A model generated the notes under the pieces. It ran no database searches. It saw only the letters and a list, made by a program, of their open reading frames with translations, and was not told the origin of the DNA. Positions 1 through 8,363 of a DNA stretch of 64,000 nt are shown piece by piece. A program made the position numbers and the translations under genes. How positions within the stretch are numbered: position 1 is the first letter of the stretch; every line of letters starts with the position of its first letter. Origin of the DNA: Atopobium sp034113385 (GTDB taxonomy: Bacteria; Actinomycetota; Coriobacteriia; Coriobacteriales; Atopobiaceae); the NCBI RefSeq assembly GCF_034113385.1, contig NZ_JAXEXL010000009.1:87788-151787 (forward strand), read 5' to 3'.

Positions 1-1
1 G

Positions 2-2185
2 CATCTACGGTTTACTGCAACAGATGGCATTCATTCTATTCCTGCAATTATGTTTAGAGCACCTAATGTGGAGCAGGCAGTTGATTTTGACGGTGCTGTT
101 AACCTTGTCTTTGAGGCTGTGAGTGAGACGTGGCAAGGACGTACCAAGCCTAAACTTATGGTGCGTGATATTGTGTATCGAGCGGCAGCTGCGGCGGCGC
201 AAACAATGCCCTCCATTGCCGATGAGCTTTTCTCGCGCTCTCATGCTATTTTGGCACGCGGGGAATATGAGGGCCTTGCCGAGGCATCAAGTTTCCCAAC
301 CATTGCAATGCAGGTCCAATCTCCCGCACGACAAGCTGCCATTGCTCAGCTTTTTGCTGGTCAGCCTTTAGACATCATGTTTGATCCCACAGCCCCGCAC
401 GAGCAAAAGACATTGGTTTTGGCTACAGAACAGGGCGAGGTACTAGGCGAGTTACGTCCTGCTATTAATGCGGCATTAGCCCCGCGTATTGCAGCGGGGG
501 CAAAGTATGGAGCAGCGGTTGTTGCCGTAACGCACAGTGAACAAAAAGGCTATGGCCTTAATGTTGTGGTAGTACGCCAGCATTCCACCAATGATGCCGC
601 TACTTCTAAGGCAGAGGATGAGAGCAAGGCGCAGATTACCCATATGCGTAGTTCGTTTGAGTCATTGTCGTATGAAGAACTTACTGAGGCACTGCGCCAG
701 TGTACGATTGGCCAGCATGCGCTGCTTCCTGCTCAGGCACAAGCCTTGCAGCAATTAGCCCAGGGTCACTCTACGTTGTGTGTTATGGCAACTGGTAGGG
801 GTAAGTCGCTCATCTTTCATATGCATGCTGCGCGTGAGGCTATTTTGCACAAGCGCGTCAGCATTTTTGTATTTCCTCTGCGCGCGCTCGTAGCCGATCA
901 AGCCTATCATCTTACCGAGATGTTCGAGAAGATTGGCATGAACATTCGCGTGATTACCGGAGAAACCCGTTTGGATGAGCGCGATGACATCTTTATTGGC
1001 GCACGTTCTGGCGCAATCGATGTTCTTCTCACCACACCAGAGTTTTTGGCCATTCACTCTCAGCGCTTTGCATCCATTGGTCGTGTGGGATTTATAGTGG
1101 TGGATGAGGCGCATCATGCTGGCACGGCAAAGGGTGGCAATCGCAGTGCATATACCGAGCTACCGCGTGTTTTAGCAGAGCTTAATAACCCCGTATGCTT
1201 GGCAGTAAGCGCTACAGCGCATACTGATAGCGCCCAGGAAATCTGCTCGCTTGCTCATATTGATGCAAGCCATGTAATTGTAGATCGTTCCATGCGCAGT
1301 AATCTGAGTGTGCAAGATGAGCGTGATTCCCAAGATCGCGATGCAGCTCTTATCCATCTTGTTGCTTCTGGCGAGAAGGTCGTCGTGTATGTTAATTCAC
1401 GCGAGCAATCCGTTATGTTGGCTCGTATGTTGCGTCGTGCTGTACCTGATTTGGGGCATAAGATTTCCTTCTACAACGCTGGACTCACGCGCAAGGAACG
1501 CTCTAAGGTAGAGGATGCATTTAGAAGCGGAGAGCTGTGCTGCATAGTTGCTACCAGTGCGTTTGGCGAGGGCGTTAACTTGCCTGACGTCCGTGATGTT
1601 GTGCTGTACCATATGCCCTTTGGTTCTGTGGAGTTTAACCAAATGTCTGGCCGTGCTGGCCGTGATGGAAAGCCTGCCCAGATTTACGTGTTATTTGGTG
1701 ATCGCGATGCTCGTATCAATGAACGCTTGCTTGCGGCTGGTGCTCCTGACCGCACTGCGCTCGTGGTGCTATATCGCACGCTTATTGCTCAGGCAAAGGT
1801 GCAATCGGATATGACTGGGCAAACCCAAGCTCAGATGGACGGCGCACCCACACAGGGTTTCTCGTTATCCAATTCAGAGTTGGCGGAGGCTGCCCGTGAG
1901 CGTGATGCTCATACAGAGCTGGATGAACGTATGGTGTCGTGCGGCATTGCCATTTTTAAAGAGTTGGGACTGTTGCGTACCACTGGATATGGAACAACGC
2001 GCAGAATTGTTATGAATCTATCGCCCGTACGTGTAGACCTAGAGAAATCTATTCGCTATTTGGAAGGTCAGCACGCACGTGAAGAGTTTGAGCAGTTTAG
2101 GAATTGGGTTCTGACTGCTTCGACCGACGAGCTTTTGGCTCGTATTAACAGGCCCATTACCCCAGATTTTGGGTATGAGGTCTAA
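2..2185 (+). CDS. RecJ C-terminus fused to HIRAN and RecQ-like helicase (5' partial)
   Basis: The reading frame is open from base 2, so the gene begins before the window. The first ~60 visible residues resemble the C-terminal OB-fold of RecJ single-strand exonuclease. Residues counted from the Met codon at base 50: about 82-178 look like a HIRAN domain, and 220-560 form a superfamily-2 helicase with Walker A TGRGKS (248-253), DEAH (352-355), SATA (387-390) and the RecQ-like motif VI GRAGRDG (534-540). The tail (about 600-711) is unassigned. The likely job is single-strand DNA processing in recombinational repair, with unwinding and 5'-3' resection in one polypeptide. The DHH nuclease part is not visible. 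The stop lies 14 nt before the rel start, so the two may be cotranscribed. The helicase call is firm; the RecJ and HIRAN calls rest on pattern recognition. Confidence 0.8.
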   Translation, partial: HLRFTATDGIHSIPAIMFRAPNVEQAVDFDGAVNLVFEAVSETWQGRTKPKLMVRDIVYRAAAAAAQTMPSIADELFSRSHAILARGEYEGLAEASSFPTIAMQVQSPARQAAIAQLFAGQPLDIMFDPTAPHEQKTLVLATEQGEVLGELRPAINAALAPRIAAGAKYGAAVVAVTHSEQKGYGLNVVVVRQHSTNDAATSKAEDESKAQITHMRSSFESLSYEELTEALRQCTIGQHALLPAQAQALQQLAQGHSTLCVMATGRGKSLIFHMHAAREAILHKRVSIFVFPLRALVADQAYHLTEMFEKIGMNIRVITGETRLDERDDIFIGARSGAIDVLLTTPEFLAIHSQRFASIGRVGFIVVDEAHHAGTAKGGNRSAYTELPRVLAELNNPVCLAVSATAHTDSAQEICSLAHIDASHVIVDRSMRSNLSVQDERDSQDRDAALIHLVASGEKVVVYVNSREQSVMLARMLRRAVPDLGHKISFYNAGLTRKERSKVEDAFRSGELCCIVATSAFGEGVNLPDVRDVVLYHMPFGSVEFNQMSGRAGRDGKPAQIYVLFGDRDARINERLLAAGAPDRTALVVLYRTLIAQAKVQSDMTGQTQAQMDGAPTQGFSLSNSELAEAARERDAHTELDERMVSCGIAIFKELGLLRTTGYGTTRRIVMNLSPVRVDLEKSIRYLEGQHAREEFEQFRNWVLTASTDELLARINRPITPDFGYEV

Positions 2186-2199
2186 AGGAGGCCAAGCGG

Positions 2200-4566
2200 A
2201 TGACATTAGAAACAAGTGCTGGTAGAGGTACAACTGAAGAGGGATTGTTTGTTCCTGCAACGGATGAGATTCCAGAAGCGGACAATTACAGCTTGTTGCT
2301 TCGTACCTGTGGGCAGTATCTAAATGAGGCGGATTTACAAACCGTAAAGGATGCCTACGATTTTGCCGCACGTTTTCACGGTAATCAGCGCCGTCGTAGT
2401 GGCGAGCCTTACATCAATCATCCTGTCGAAGTTGCCTTTATTTTGGCAAATAACTTGCACATGGATAAAGACGTTATTTGCACAGCATTGCTGCATGATA
2501 CCGTGGAGGACACCACGGCCACACTTGGTGATATTGCTGCTCAGTTTGGCGAGACGGTCGCGGAGCTTGTAGATGGTGTTACGAAGCTTACATCCATTGA
2601 GGTAGACTCCATGGATGAAAAGCAAGCGCTTAACTTACGTAAGATGTTTTTGGCCATGTCTAAAGATATTCGCGTAGTGATTATTAAGCTTGCTGACCGC
2701 TTACATAACATGCGTACGTTGGCATCTTTGCCACCACATCGCCGCATATTCAAGGCGCGCGAGACCATGGATGTGTACGCACCCTTGGCAGATCGCTTGG
2801 GCATCAGTTCCTTTAAGTGGGAGCTTGAAGACCTTTCATTTTTCTACTTATATACCGATGAATACACCCGCATTGCGCGCATGGTACAAGACTCTCATGA
2901 GGCGCGTGAGCGCGAGACTAACGCTATTATTGAGGTGCTTTCGGACGAGATTGCTCAAACAGGTATTACGGGTCTACAGATTAGCGGTCGTCCCAAACAT
3001 CTGTGGTCCATCTACCAAAAAATGAAGCGCAAGGACAAACAATTCTCGGATATTTATGACCTGATTGCTTTACGTGTTATTGCTCAATCGGTGAGCGATT
3101 GTTATTCCATTTTAGGCTCTGTTCACTCTTTGTGGCATCCCTTACCAGGTCGTTTTAAAGATTACATTGCAACCCCTAAGCCCAATGGTTACAGCTCGCT
3201 GCATACGACGGTTGTAGGCCCCGACGCACGACCCATTGAGATTCAAATCCGCACGTATGAAATGCATGAGCAGGCAGAATACGGTATTGCTGCTCATTGG
3301 CTTTATAAGCGCTCAGGCAACTCATTGGGTGAGTTTTCTCATGACGATAAAAGCGTGGACTCACAAATATCTTGGATTCGCCGCAGTCTTGACTGGGCTG
3401 CTGAGGCAGATATTGATGACGCACATGAATACCTCGATAGCTTGCGCGTAGACCTCTATGAGGATGAGATTTTTGTCTTTACTCCCAAGGGTGAGGTCAT
3501 GAGTTTGCGTGCTGGTGCTACACCTTTGGACTTTGCGTATGCGGTTCACACTGAGGTTGGCAATCATTGTGTTGGTGCTAAGGTTAACGGTTCTGTGGTA
3601 CCGCTTACCTACTCGTTGGAAATTGGTGATCGTGTAGAGATTCTTACCAATAAAAACTCCAAGCCTTCGCGTGATTGGATTTCTTTGGTGCGTACACCGT
3701 CTGCTCGCGCCAAAATCCGTAAGTATTTTTCTACCGCTAGCAAGTCTGATGATGCAGAAACAGGACGTTCTGAACTCGCTCGTGAACTGCGTAAACGCGG
3801 TTTTGGTATCTCTAATGCCCGTACTACTAAGGCGCTTAACCGCGTATATGTTCAGTATGATTTCCATGCGGTTGATGATCTTTTTGCTGCAATAGGCACC
3901 AATAAACTTACGGCAAAATCGGTTGCTAATCGCGTGGAAGCTGTCCTTATGGAGGGCAGCCCCGAGCGGCTGGCAGAGGCAGCAAAAGCAGCAGAGGAAG
4001 AGGCTCGCAAAAAAGAGGCTATGGATGGCGATAAGCCCCTCAAGCTTGCCAAGCCTCAAACGCGTGAGCAACGTAAAAAGCGCACTAATTGTGGCGTCGT
4101 GGTTAAGGGCGATGCTGATCTTTTAGTTCATCTATCTAAATGCTGCAATCCCGTTGCCGGCGATCAAATTATTGGTTTTATTACGCGTGGTCGTGGCGTT
4201 TCAGTACATCGCGCCAACTGCCCCAATGTCACCGATCTTATGCGTCATCCTGAGCGCATGATTGATGTTGAGTGGGATACATCGGGTGCAACCGAGTTCC
4301 AAGTAGAAATTGTAGTTGCTGCAACCGACCGTATGGGCTTGCTCAAGGATGTAACCATTGCATTAGGTGACGCAGGCGCCAACATTTTGTCTGCTGCTAC
4401 GCAAACAAGCGACAGTGGTGCCGCACGCTTGCGTTTTCTTATTGCCATCTCTGATGCAAGTATTCTTAATTCGCTGCTGGCAACGGTGGGCCGAGTTTCA
4501 GGCGTATATGATGCACGTCGCATCTTGCCAGGAGAGGGAAGCAAACAGCTTAAACGTCGTTTTTAG
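2200..4566 (+). CDS. rel: Bifunctional (p)ppGpp synthetase/hydrolase, Rel/SpoT family
   Basis: Cytosolic alarmone enzyme of 788 aa, the usual length. The N-terminal HD hydrolase domain has YINHP (71-75) and HDTVED (99-104), so the hydrolase site looks intact. The synthetase domain contains RFKDYIATPKPNGYSSLHTT; the RFKD form of the RxKD motif is typical of bifunctional Rel proteins, whereas monofunctional RelA has ExDD. A TGS domain follows (VFTPKGEVMSLRAGATPLDFAY), then a zinc-finger-like region (SKCCNPVAGDQIIGFITRGR) and a C-terminal ACT domain (VAATDRMGLLKDVTIALGDA). The ATG is preceded by AAAGGAGG that starts at the stop of the upstream helicase gene. It would make and degrade (p)ppGpp in the stringent response. 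Confidence 0.97.
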   Translation: MTLETSAGRGTTEEGLFVPATDEIPEADNYSLLLRTCGQYLNEADLQTVKDAYDFAARFHGNQRRRSGEPYINHPVEVAFILANNLHMDKDVICTALLHDTVEDTTATLGDIAAQFGETVAELVDGVTKLTSIEVDSMDEKQALNLRKMFLAMSKDIRVVIIKLADRLHNMRTLASLPPHRRIFKARETMDVYAPLADRLGISSFKWELEDLSFFYLYTDEYTRIARMVQDSHEARERETNAIIEVLSDEIAQTGITGLQISGRPKHLWSIYQKMKRKDKQFSDIYDLIALRVIAQSVSDCYSILGSVHSLWHPLPGRFKDYIATPKPNGYSSLHTTVVGPDARPIEIQIRTYEMHEQAEYGIAAHWLYKRSGNSLGEFSHDDKSVDSQISWIRRSLDWAAEADIDDAHEYLDSLRVDLYEDEIFVFTPKGEVMSLRAGATPLDFAYAVHTEVGNHCVGAKVNGSVVPLTYSLEIGDRVEILTNKNSKPSRDWISLVRTPSARAKIRKYFSTASKSDDAETGRSELARELRKRGFGISNARTTKALNRVYVQYDFHAVDDLFAAIGTNKLTAKSVANRVEAVLMEGSPERLAEAAKAAEEEARKKEAMDGDKPLKLAKPQTREQRKKRTNCGVVVKGDADLLVHLSKCCNPVAGDQIIGFITRGRGVSVHRANCPNVTDLMRHPERMIDVEWDTSGATEFQVEIVVAATDRMGLLKDVTIALGDAGANILSAATQTSDSGAARLRFLIAISDASILNSLLATVGRVSGVYDARRILPGEGSKQLKRRF

Positions 4567-4638
4567 GGTGCTTGTAGTAGGTGAGGTTGTAAAAACACAC
4601 AGCTTAGTGTTCCTGTAATGCCGGATTAAGGACAGGGT

Positions 4639-5289
4639 ATGTCTATTAGTTTTACCAGCACTGCATCGTATGGTAATGACACCATTCATTGTTTTGTGGT
4701 AGGTCCTATTTCTACCAACTGTTATGCCTATGTGTCAGAGGGTGAGTGTTTGGTTATTGACCCAGGTTTTGATGGTGCTGCTTTGGCAGAACAGCTAGCA
4801 GATCAAAACATTACCACCATTGTTGCTACTCACGGTCACGGGGACCATGTAGGTGGTGTGGCAGAACTCATGCGTCCCTCCACCGCTTTTCTCATGAACG
4901 AGAAAGACGTGGAGCTTGCACAATCTGCTCATGCTGCTGGTCACAGACCTGGAGAGTCCCTGCCACCTCATCCCACGGGTACCTTGTCCGAAGGTGACAT
5001 CATAAACGTGGGGACTGCAAGCTTTTATGTTATCGAGACACCTGGGCATACGCGTGGTGGTGTGTGTTTGGTGGGGCATGGTACCGCAGAAGGTTTGTGT
5101 TTTACGGGTGATACGCTGTTTGCAGGAAGTGCGGGGCGCACGGATTTGCCTGGCGGTAACTTTGATGAGCTTATGCACTCACTCAAGAGGCTCAAAGCAG
5201 AGCTTGCCCAAGACTGTATGGTGCTTCCTGGACATGGCGCAACTACTACTATGCAAATAGAATGTGCTACTAATCGCTTTTATCAGTAG
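4639..5289 (+). CDS. MBL-fold hydrolase (glyoxalase II-like)
   Basis: A 216-aa metallo-beta-lactamase-fold protein. The metal-binding motif THGHGDHVGG is at residues 64-73. Further metal ligands are expected in ETPGHTRGG, in FTGDTLFAGSAGRTD and in the final PGHGATTT. It resembles the YcbL/glyoxalase II-like group that hydrolyses thioesters, but the substrate cannot be read from the sequence. It lies 72 nt after rel, with AGGACAGGG before the ATG, and may be in the same transcript. A terminator follows at 5364-5390. Confidence 0.85.
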   Translation: MSISFTSTASYGNDTIHCFVVGPISTNCYAYVSEGECLVIDPGFDGAALAEQLADQNITTIVATHGHGDHVGGVAELMRPSTAFLMNEKDVELAQSAHAAGHRPGESLPPHPTGTLSEGDIINVGTASFYVIETPGHTRGGVCLVGHGTAEGLCFTGDTLFAGSAGRTDLPGGNFDELMHSLKRLKAELAQDCMVLPGHGATTTMQIECATNRFYQ

Positions 5290-5360
5290 AAAGACCTATC
5301 CACGAGCGAGACTTACAGAACAGCTGAACTTACAGACTGGTATATAAAGCAACAGATAAC

Positions 5361-5390
5361 AAAAAGAGCCCCAAAAGGGGCTCTTGCTTT
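5361..5390. terminator. Bidirectional intrinsic terminator
   Basis: A perfect 9-bp inverted repeat (AAGAGCCCC, AAAA loop, GGGGCTCTT) lies between the MBL gene and the convergent tRNA-Leu. The plus side is followed by GCTTTT and the minus side by TTTTTGTT, so it can stop transcription from both directions. Confidence 0.85.
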
Positions 5391-5394
5391 TGTA

Positions 5395-5481
5395 TGGTGC
5401 CTGAGGTGAGACTCGAACTCACACGTCCTTGCGGACAACGGATTTTGAATCCGTCGCGTCTGCCAATTCCACCACTCAGGC
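5395..5481 (-). tRNA. tRNA-Leu, anticodon CAA
   Basis: Read on the minus strand, the sequence folds as an 87-nt class II tRNA. The acceptor arm is GCCTGAG/CTCAGGC, the anticodon stem is CGGA/TCCG around the loop TTCAAAA (anticodon CAA, reading UUG), there is a long variable arm (GTCC/GGAC), and the T arm contains GTTCGAGTC. The CCA end is encoded (TGG on the plus strand at 5395-5397). The long variable arm and the anticodon together make it leucine. Confidence 0.95.
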
Positions 5482-5503
5482 ATACGCGCATTGCGCGTTA
5501 CAA

Positions 5504-5509
5504 ACTATA
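5504..5509 (-). promoter_or_regulatory. -10 element of the tRNA-Leu promoter
   Basis: TATAGT on the minus strand lies about 22 nt upstream of the tRNA 5' end. No good -35 hexamer is seen at standard spacing, so the call rests on the -10 and its position. Confidence 0.4.
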
Positions 5510-5574
5510 GCAGAAAAAATGAACAAGTGGTACGAGACGACGCAAAAATATTCATGGCGCGTCTAGTTGTTACT

Positions 5575-6459
5575 CTAATCCTTACGAGGAGTGCCCCACC
5601 AAAAAGTTGCTACCGTACCAGGACCTGTATGTACGCCAATGGTAGCGCCAATGTTAAAGATTTGTGCAGGTTGAGCCTTGGGGAACGCCTGAGCAATGAG
5701 CTTGGCCACTTCCTGGGCATCTTCTAAACAATCCGAATGGCTTATAAACACCTCGTCCGTATAGTCAAAACCATTGTGGCAGGTCTCTTCCATAAGAGAA
5801 ACCACACGCTTACTGGCACGCTTTTTAGTACGAATCTTTTCCTTAACTGCAAGCGAACCATCGGGGGCAACATGCATCAAAGGACATATATGAAGCATGC
5901 TGCCTACCGTGCCTGCTGTCTTGGAAATGCGTCCACCCTTAATAAAAAATCGTAAGTCTGTTGAGAAGAACCAGCTTTGTACCTCAGTTTTATGGGCTTC
6001 TGCCCAATCGCGCGTCTGGTCAATAGACATACCACTATCACGCATCTGAGCAAGTTTACTTACTAACAAGCCATACCCAGCGCTCGCGCAAAGAGAGTCT
6101 ACGATATACAGCTTTTGATGAGGAAACTCCTGTGCCAAGATGCTAGCTGCGTTGCATGCAGATTGGTATGTTCCAGAGATGCCAGAGGACAAGGTAACAT
6201 GTAAAACATCATTGCCATCGGCAAGTAGAGGACGCCAAAAATCTATGTAGTCGCCAACGTTAACCTGAGAGGTTGTAGCTTGGGCACCTGCAAGCATTTT
6301 TGCAAACATACTACGAGGTGTATTGGATTTACCAAAATCATCTTTGTACCAGACGTCGTCGAGCATGTAATTAAAGTCGATAGAGGGGATAGCGTGAGCA
6401 CGCAAAAACTCTTCAGAGACATCTACGGTGGAGCAACAAGTTAAAACAAAGTCGGCCAT
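5575..6459 (-). CDS. DegV family fatty-acid-binding protein
   Basis: A 294-aa protein of the DegV family, cytosolic proteins that bind fatty acids; in Firmicutes the FakB members present exogenous fatty acids to the kinase FakA. Family signs are the N-terminal strand ending in a Ser/Thr pocket (CSTVDVS), the central SSGISGTYQSA motif and the later FIKGGRISKTAG motif. No FakA homologue is in the window, so the partner is unknown. The gene is monocistronic and divergent from infC, and its ATG is preceded by AAGGGAG. Confidence 0.88.
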   Translation of the reverse strand: MADFVLTCCSTVDVSEEFLRAHAIPSIDFNYMLDDVWYKDDFGKSNTPRSMFAKMLAGAQATTSQVNVGDYIDFWRPLLADGNDVLHVTLSSGISGTYQSACNAASILAQEFPHQKLYIVDSLCASAGYGLLVSKLAQMRDSGMSIDQTRDWAEAHKTEVQSWFFSTDLRFFIKGGRISKTAGTVGSMLHICPLMHVAPDGSLAVKEKIRTKKRASKRVVSLMEETCHNGFDYTDEVFISHSDCLEDAQEVAKLIAQAFPKAQPAQIFNIGATIGVHTGPGTVATFWWGTPRKD

Positions 6460-6581
6460 AATACTCCCTTAATATGAGGTAATCATCTCTACTCTAGCGC
6501 AAACACAGTCCAACCACAGTCCAAAAAATATGCACTGAATGTGTGTTTGTTTGGGAGCACAGCATCTAAGGGTATCTTTTC

Positions 6582-6610
6582 TTGCGTTTGGCAGCAGCTA
6601 TCTCTAATAT
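6582..6610 (+). promoter_or_regulatory. Promoter of the infC-rpmI-rplT operon
   Basis: TTGCGT (6582-6587) and TAATAT (6605-6610) are separated by 17 bp. Initiation is expected near 6617, giving a leader of about 200 nt before infC. The 120 bases between degV and this promoter hold nothing else recognisable. Confidence 0.65.
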
Positions 6611-6746
6611 AGAACGAGTTCGCGCGTATGCGCGTTGGAGAAGCGGAATCAGGCACGTGGATTCCCACCTGAACGGCGCCCTCTTGGCAGCTGTCTGGTA
6701 GGCAAACGGATAGTTCTTCTCGCCAGTCTTTGTGCGAGCCGTAAGT

Positions 6747-6785
6747 CCCAGATGGATGCGTATGCGTCGTCTGGGTATTTTTATG
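6747..6785 (+). promoter_or_regulatory. Leader attenuator upstream of infC
   Basis: CCCAGA (6747-6752) pairs with TCTGGG (6770-6775). An inner stem GATGCG/TGCGTC allows G-U pairs, and TATTTTTATG follows. This has the form of an intrinsic terminator, placed about 35 nt before the infC start inside a ~200-nt leader. In Bacillus and relatives the same operon is attenuated through ribosomal protein L20 binding to the leader; by analogy the hairpin could be the terminator of such a switch. An antiterminator was not resolved. Confidence 0.6.
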
Positions 6786-6819
6786 CGGCTGTGCCGCACA
6801 GAGAGGAAGGTGTAGGAAG

Positions 6820-7392
6820 ATAGCCAAACCCCAGGGTCCTCGTGTAAACGAGGAAATCACCGCTCGTACCTGCCGCCTTATTGGCGAAGATGGTTCTCAG
6901 TTGGGCTTGTTCGGTGTTTCTGACGCATTGCGTCTTGCTGACGAGCGCGGTCTTGACCTTGTTGAGATTGCTCCCAATGCAGAGCCTCCTGTATGCAAGG
7001 TGATGGACTATCGCAAGTTCAAGTATGAGCAGGACCGCAAGGCCAAGGCTGCTCGCAAGAATCAGGCCAAGGTTGAGGTCAAGGAAATGAAGTTCCGTCC
7101 CAAGATTGATGTGGGCGACTACGAGACCAAGAAGAGCCATGTGCTTCGCTTCCTTAAGAAGGGCGCACGCGTCAAAATCACGATTATGTTCCGTGGACGT
7201 GAGATGGCCCATCCTGAGCAGGGTCTCAATGTTCTTGAGCGTCTTGCAGAAGACTTAAAGCCTTTTGCAAATGTAGAAGCTCAGCCCAAGATGGAGGGCC
7301 GTAACATGCACATGCTCGTCGCTCCTATTAAGGGCGCTTTTGATGAGAAGCCCATGATGGATGACGATTCTGCAAACAAGAAGGAGAACTAG
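6820..7392 (+). CDS. infC: Translation initiation factor IF-3 (AUA start)
   Basis: IF-3 binds the 30S subunit and checks start-codon/initiator-tRNA pairing. The protein is about 190 aa, with the N-terminal domain, the conserved PPVCKIMDY-like segment (PPVCKVMDYRKFKYE) and the C-terminal domain (GREMAHPEQG). There is no ATG, GTG or TTG in frame before TTG6901, and starting there would remove ~27 conserved N-terminal residues (RVNEEITARTCRLIGEDG). The best start is ATA at 6820, with AGAGGAAGG about 9 nt upstream. Non-standard starts on infC (AUU in Escherichia coli and Bacillus) are known and allow IF-3 to repress itself. It is the first gene of the infC-rpmI-rplT operon. Confidence 0.9.
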   Translation: MAKPQGPRVNEEITARTCRLIGEDGSQLGLFGVSDALRLADERGLDLVEIAPNAEPPVCKVMDYRKFKYEQDRKAKAARKNQAKVEVKEMKFRPKIDVGDYETKKSHVLRFLKKGARVKITIMFRGREMAHPEQGLNVLERLAEDLKPFANVEAQPKMEGRNMHMLVAPIKGAFDEKPMMDDDSANKKEN

Positions 7393-7393
7393 T

Positions 7394-7588
7394 ATGCCAA
7401 AGATGAAGACTCACAAGGGAACCGCCAAGCGTTTCCGTAAAACTGGTACCGGCAAGATTATGCGCGCTAAGGCATTTAAGAGCCACATCCTTACCAAGAA
7501 GTCTCAGAAGCGTATTCGTGGTTTCCGTCAAGAAGCCGTTGTTTCCGCAGCCGATGCAAAGAATGTATCGGTACGTATGGGTAAGTAG
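7394..7588 (+). CDS. rpmI: 50S ribosomal protein L35
   Basis: A 64-aa, strongly basic protein that begins MPKMKTHKGTAKRFRKTGTG, the family signature. The ATG at 7394 follows AAGGAG at 7381-7386, which overlaps the end of infC; an in-frame start further upstream would add residues not found in L35. It is the second gene of the IF3-L35-L20 operon. Confidence 0.97.
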   Translation: MPKMKTHKGTAKRFRKTGTGKIMRAKAFKSHILTKKSQKRIRGFRQEAVVSAADAKNVSVRMGK

Positions 7589-7637
7589 GCGCTTAAGCGT
7601 CAGTAAGAGCATTTCACTCACAAGGAGTTGATTACAT

Positions 7638-8003
7638 ATGGCACGTGTAAAGCGCGCAGTTAACGCCAAAAAGAAGCGTCACACCCTCCAAGAGCGTACT
7701 AAGGGTTATTACGGAACTTCCTCTCGTACCCTTCGTGGTATGAAGGAGCAGATGCAGCATTCTTTGCAGTATCAGTATCGTGATCGTCGCAGCAAGAAGC
7801 GCGACATTCGTCGTCTTTGGATTCAGCGTATTAACGCTGCAGCTCGCATTAATGACATGAGCTACTCCGTGTTCATGCATGGTCTTAAGCTTGCTGGTGT
7901 AGAGCTTGACCGTAAGGTTTTGGCTCAGATTGCCTATGAGGATTCTGCAGCATTTGCAGACCTTGTAGCTATTGCTAAAAAGGCAGTAGAGGCTGCTGAG
8001 TAG
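7638..8003 (+). CDS. rplT: 50S ribosomal protein L20
   Basis: A 121-aa protein that binds 23S rRNA early in 50S assembly. The N-terminus MARVKRAVNAKKKRHTLQ and the internal RDRRSKKRDIRRLWIQRINA are typical. The ATG has AAGGAG about 10 nt upstream. In several bacteria L20 also represses its own operon by binding the mRNA leader, which matters here because the leader has an attenuator-like hairpin. It is the last gene of the operon, with a strong terminator 35 nt downstream. Confidence 0.97.
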   Translation: MARVKRAVNAKKKRHTLQERTKGYYGTSSRTLRGMKEQMQHSLQYQYRDRRSKKRDIRRLWIQRINAAARINDMSYSVFMHGLKLAGVELDRKVLAQIAYEDSAAFADLVAIAKKAVEAAE

Positions 8004-8037
8004 CTTCCAGTACGCAGATATAGCTTGTATGCAATAA

Positions 8038-8075
8038 CCCGAGAAGTTCACGTGAGCTTCTCGGGTTTCTGTTTT
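8038..8075 (+). terminator. Terminator of infC-rpmI-rplT
   Basis: CCCGAGAAG (8038-8046) pairs with CTTCTCGGG (8057-8065), extended by the inner TTCACGTGAG, and is followed by TTTCTGTTTTT. Confidence 0.9.
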
Positions 8076-8093
8076 TACAGTTTCTATCAAAAT

Positions 8094-8267
8094 CTAATTA
8101 TCCGGTCCCTGTGTTCGTAAATATAAAGCATATATCCATAATATAATCCCGCTTATCAAAATAACGGCGATAATGGAAAAACCGGATGCTTTATTCAGGT
8201 AACCCATAAATATCAAAAGGAAAAAAGCTATTCCAAGAAGAGTGGTTTGAACAGCATATCCTACCAT
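8094..8267 (-). pseudogene. Remnant of a small membrane protein (two membrane segments)
   Basis: This otherwise gene-free stretch (8076-8363) holds an open frame on the minus strand for a 57-aa protein with two hydrophobic segments (about residues 8-24 and 31-51) and a polar end, RTQGPDN. The coding-like sequence (…VKLTFFDI) continues upstream of the only Met until a TGA near 8318, and no ribosome binding site precedes the Met, which suggests a gene that lost its 5' part. Its codons (ATA, TTA, CGA) and higher AT content differ from the neighbours, hinting at foreign origin. It could instead be a real small protein. Function unknown. Confidence 0.4.
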
Positions 8268-8363
8268 AATATCAAAAAAAGTGAGTTTTACTGCAAAGAA
8301 AATACTGAGAGAAAAACATCAGCCTATATAGCGAATGTATGAAACTTGTCTCACGCTATAGTC

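Noticed and set aside
3361..4071. 236-aa minus-strand frame opposite rel
   Set aside because: It is antisense to the conserved rel gene, has no domain and no ribosome site.
6617..6819. T-box riboswitch in the infC leader
   Set aside because: No T-box consensus sequence and no specifier loop were found.
6635..6823. 62-aa plus-strand frame in the infC leader
   Set aside because: It covers the attenuator hairpin, has no ribosome site and no recognisable protein; regulation by RNA structure explains the region better.
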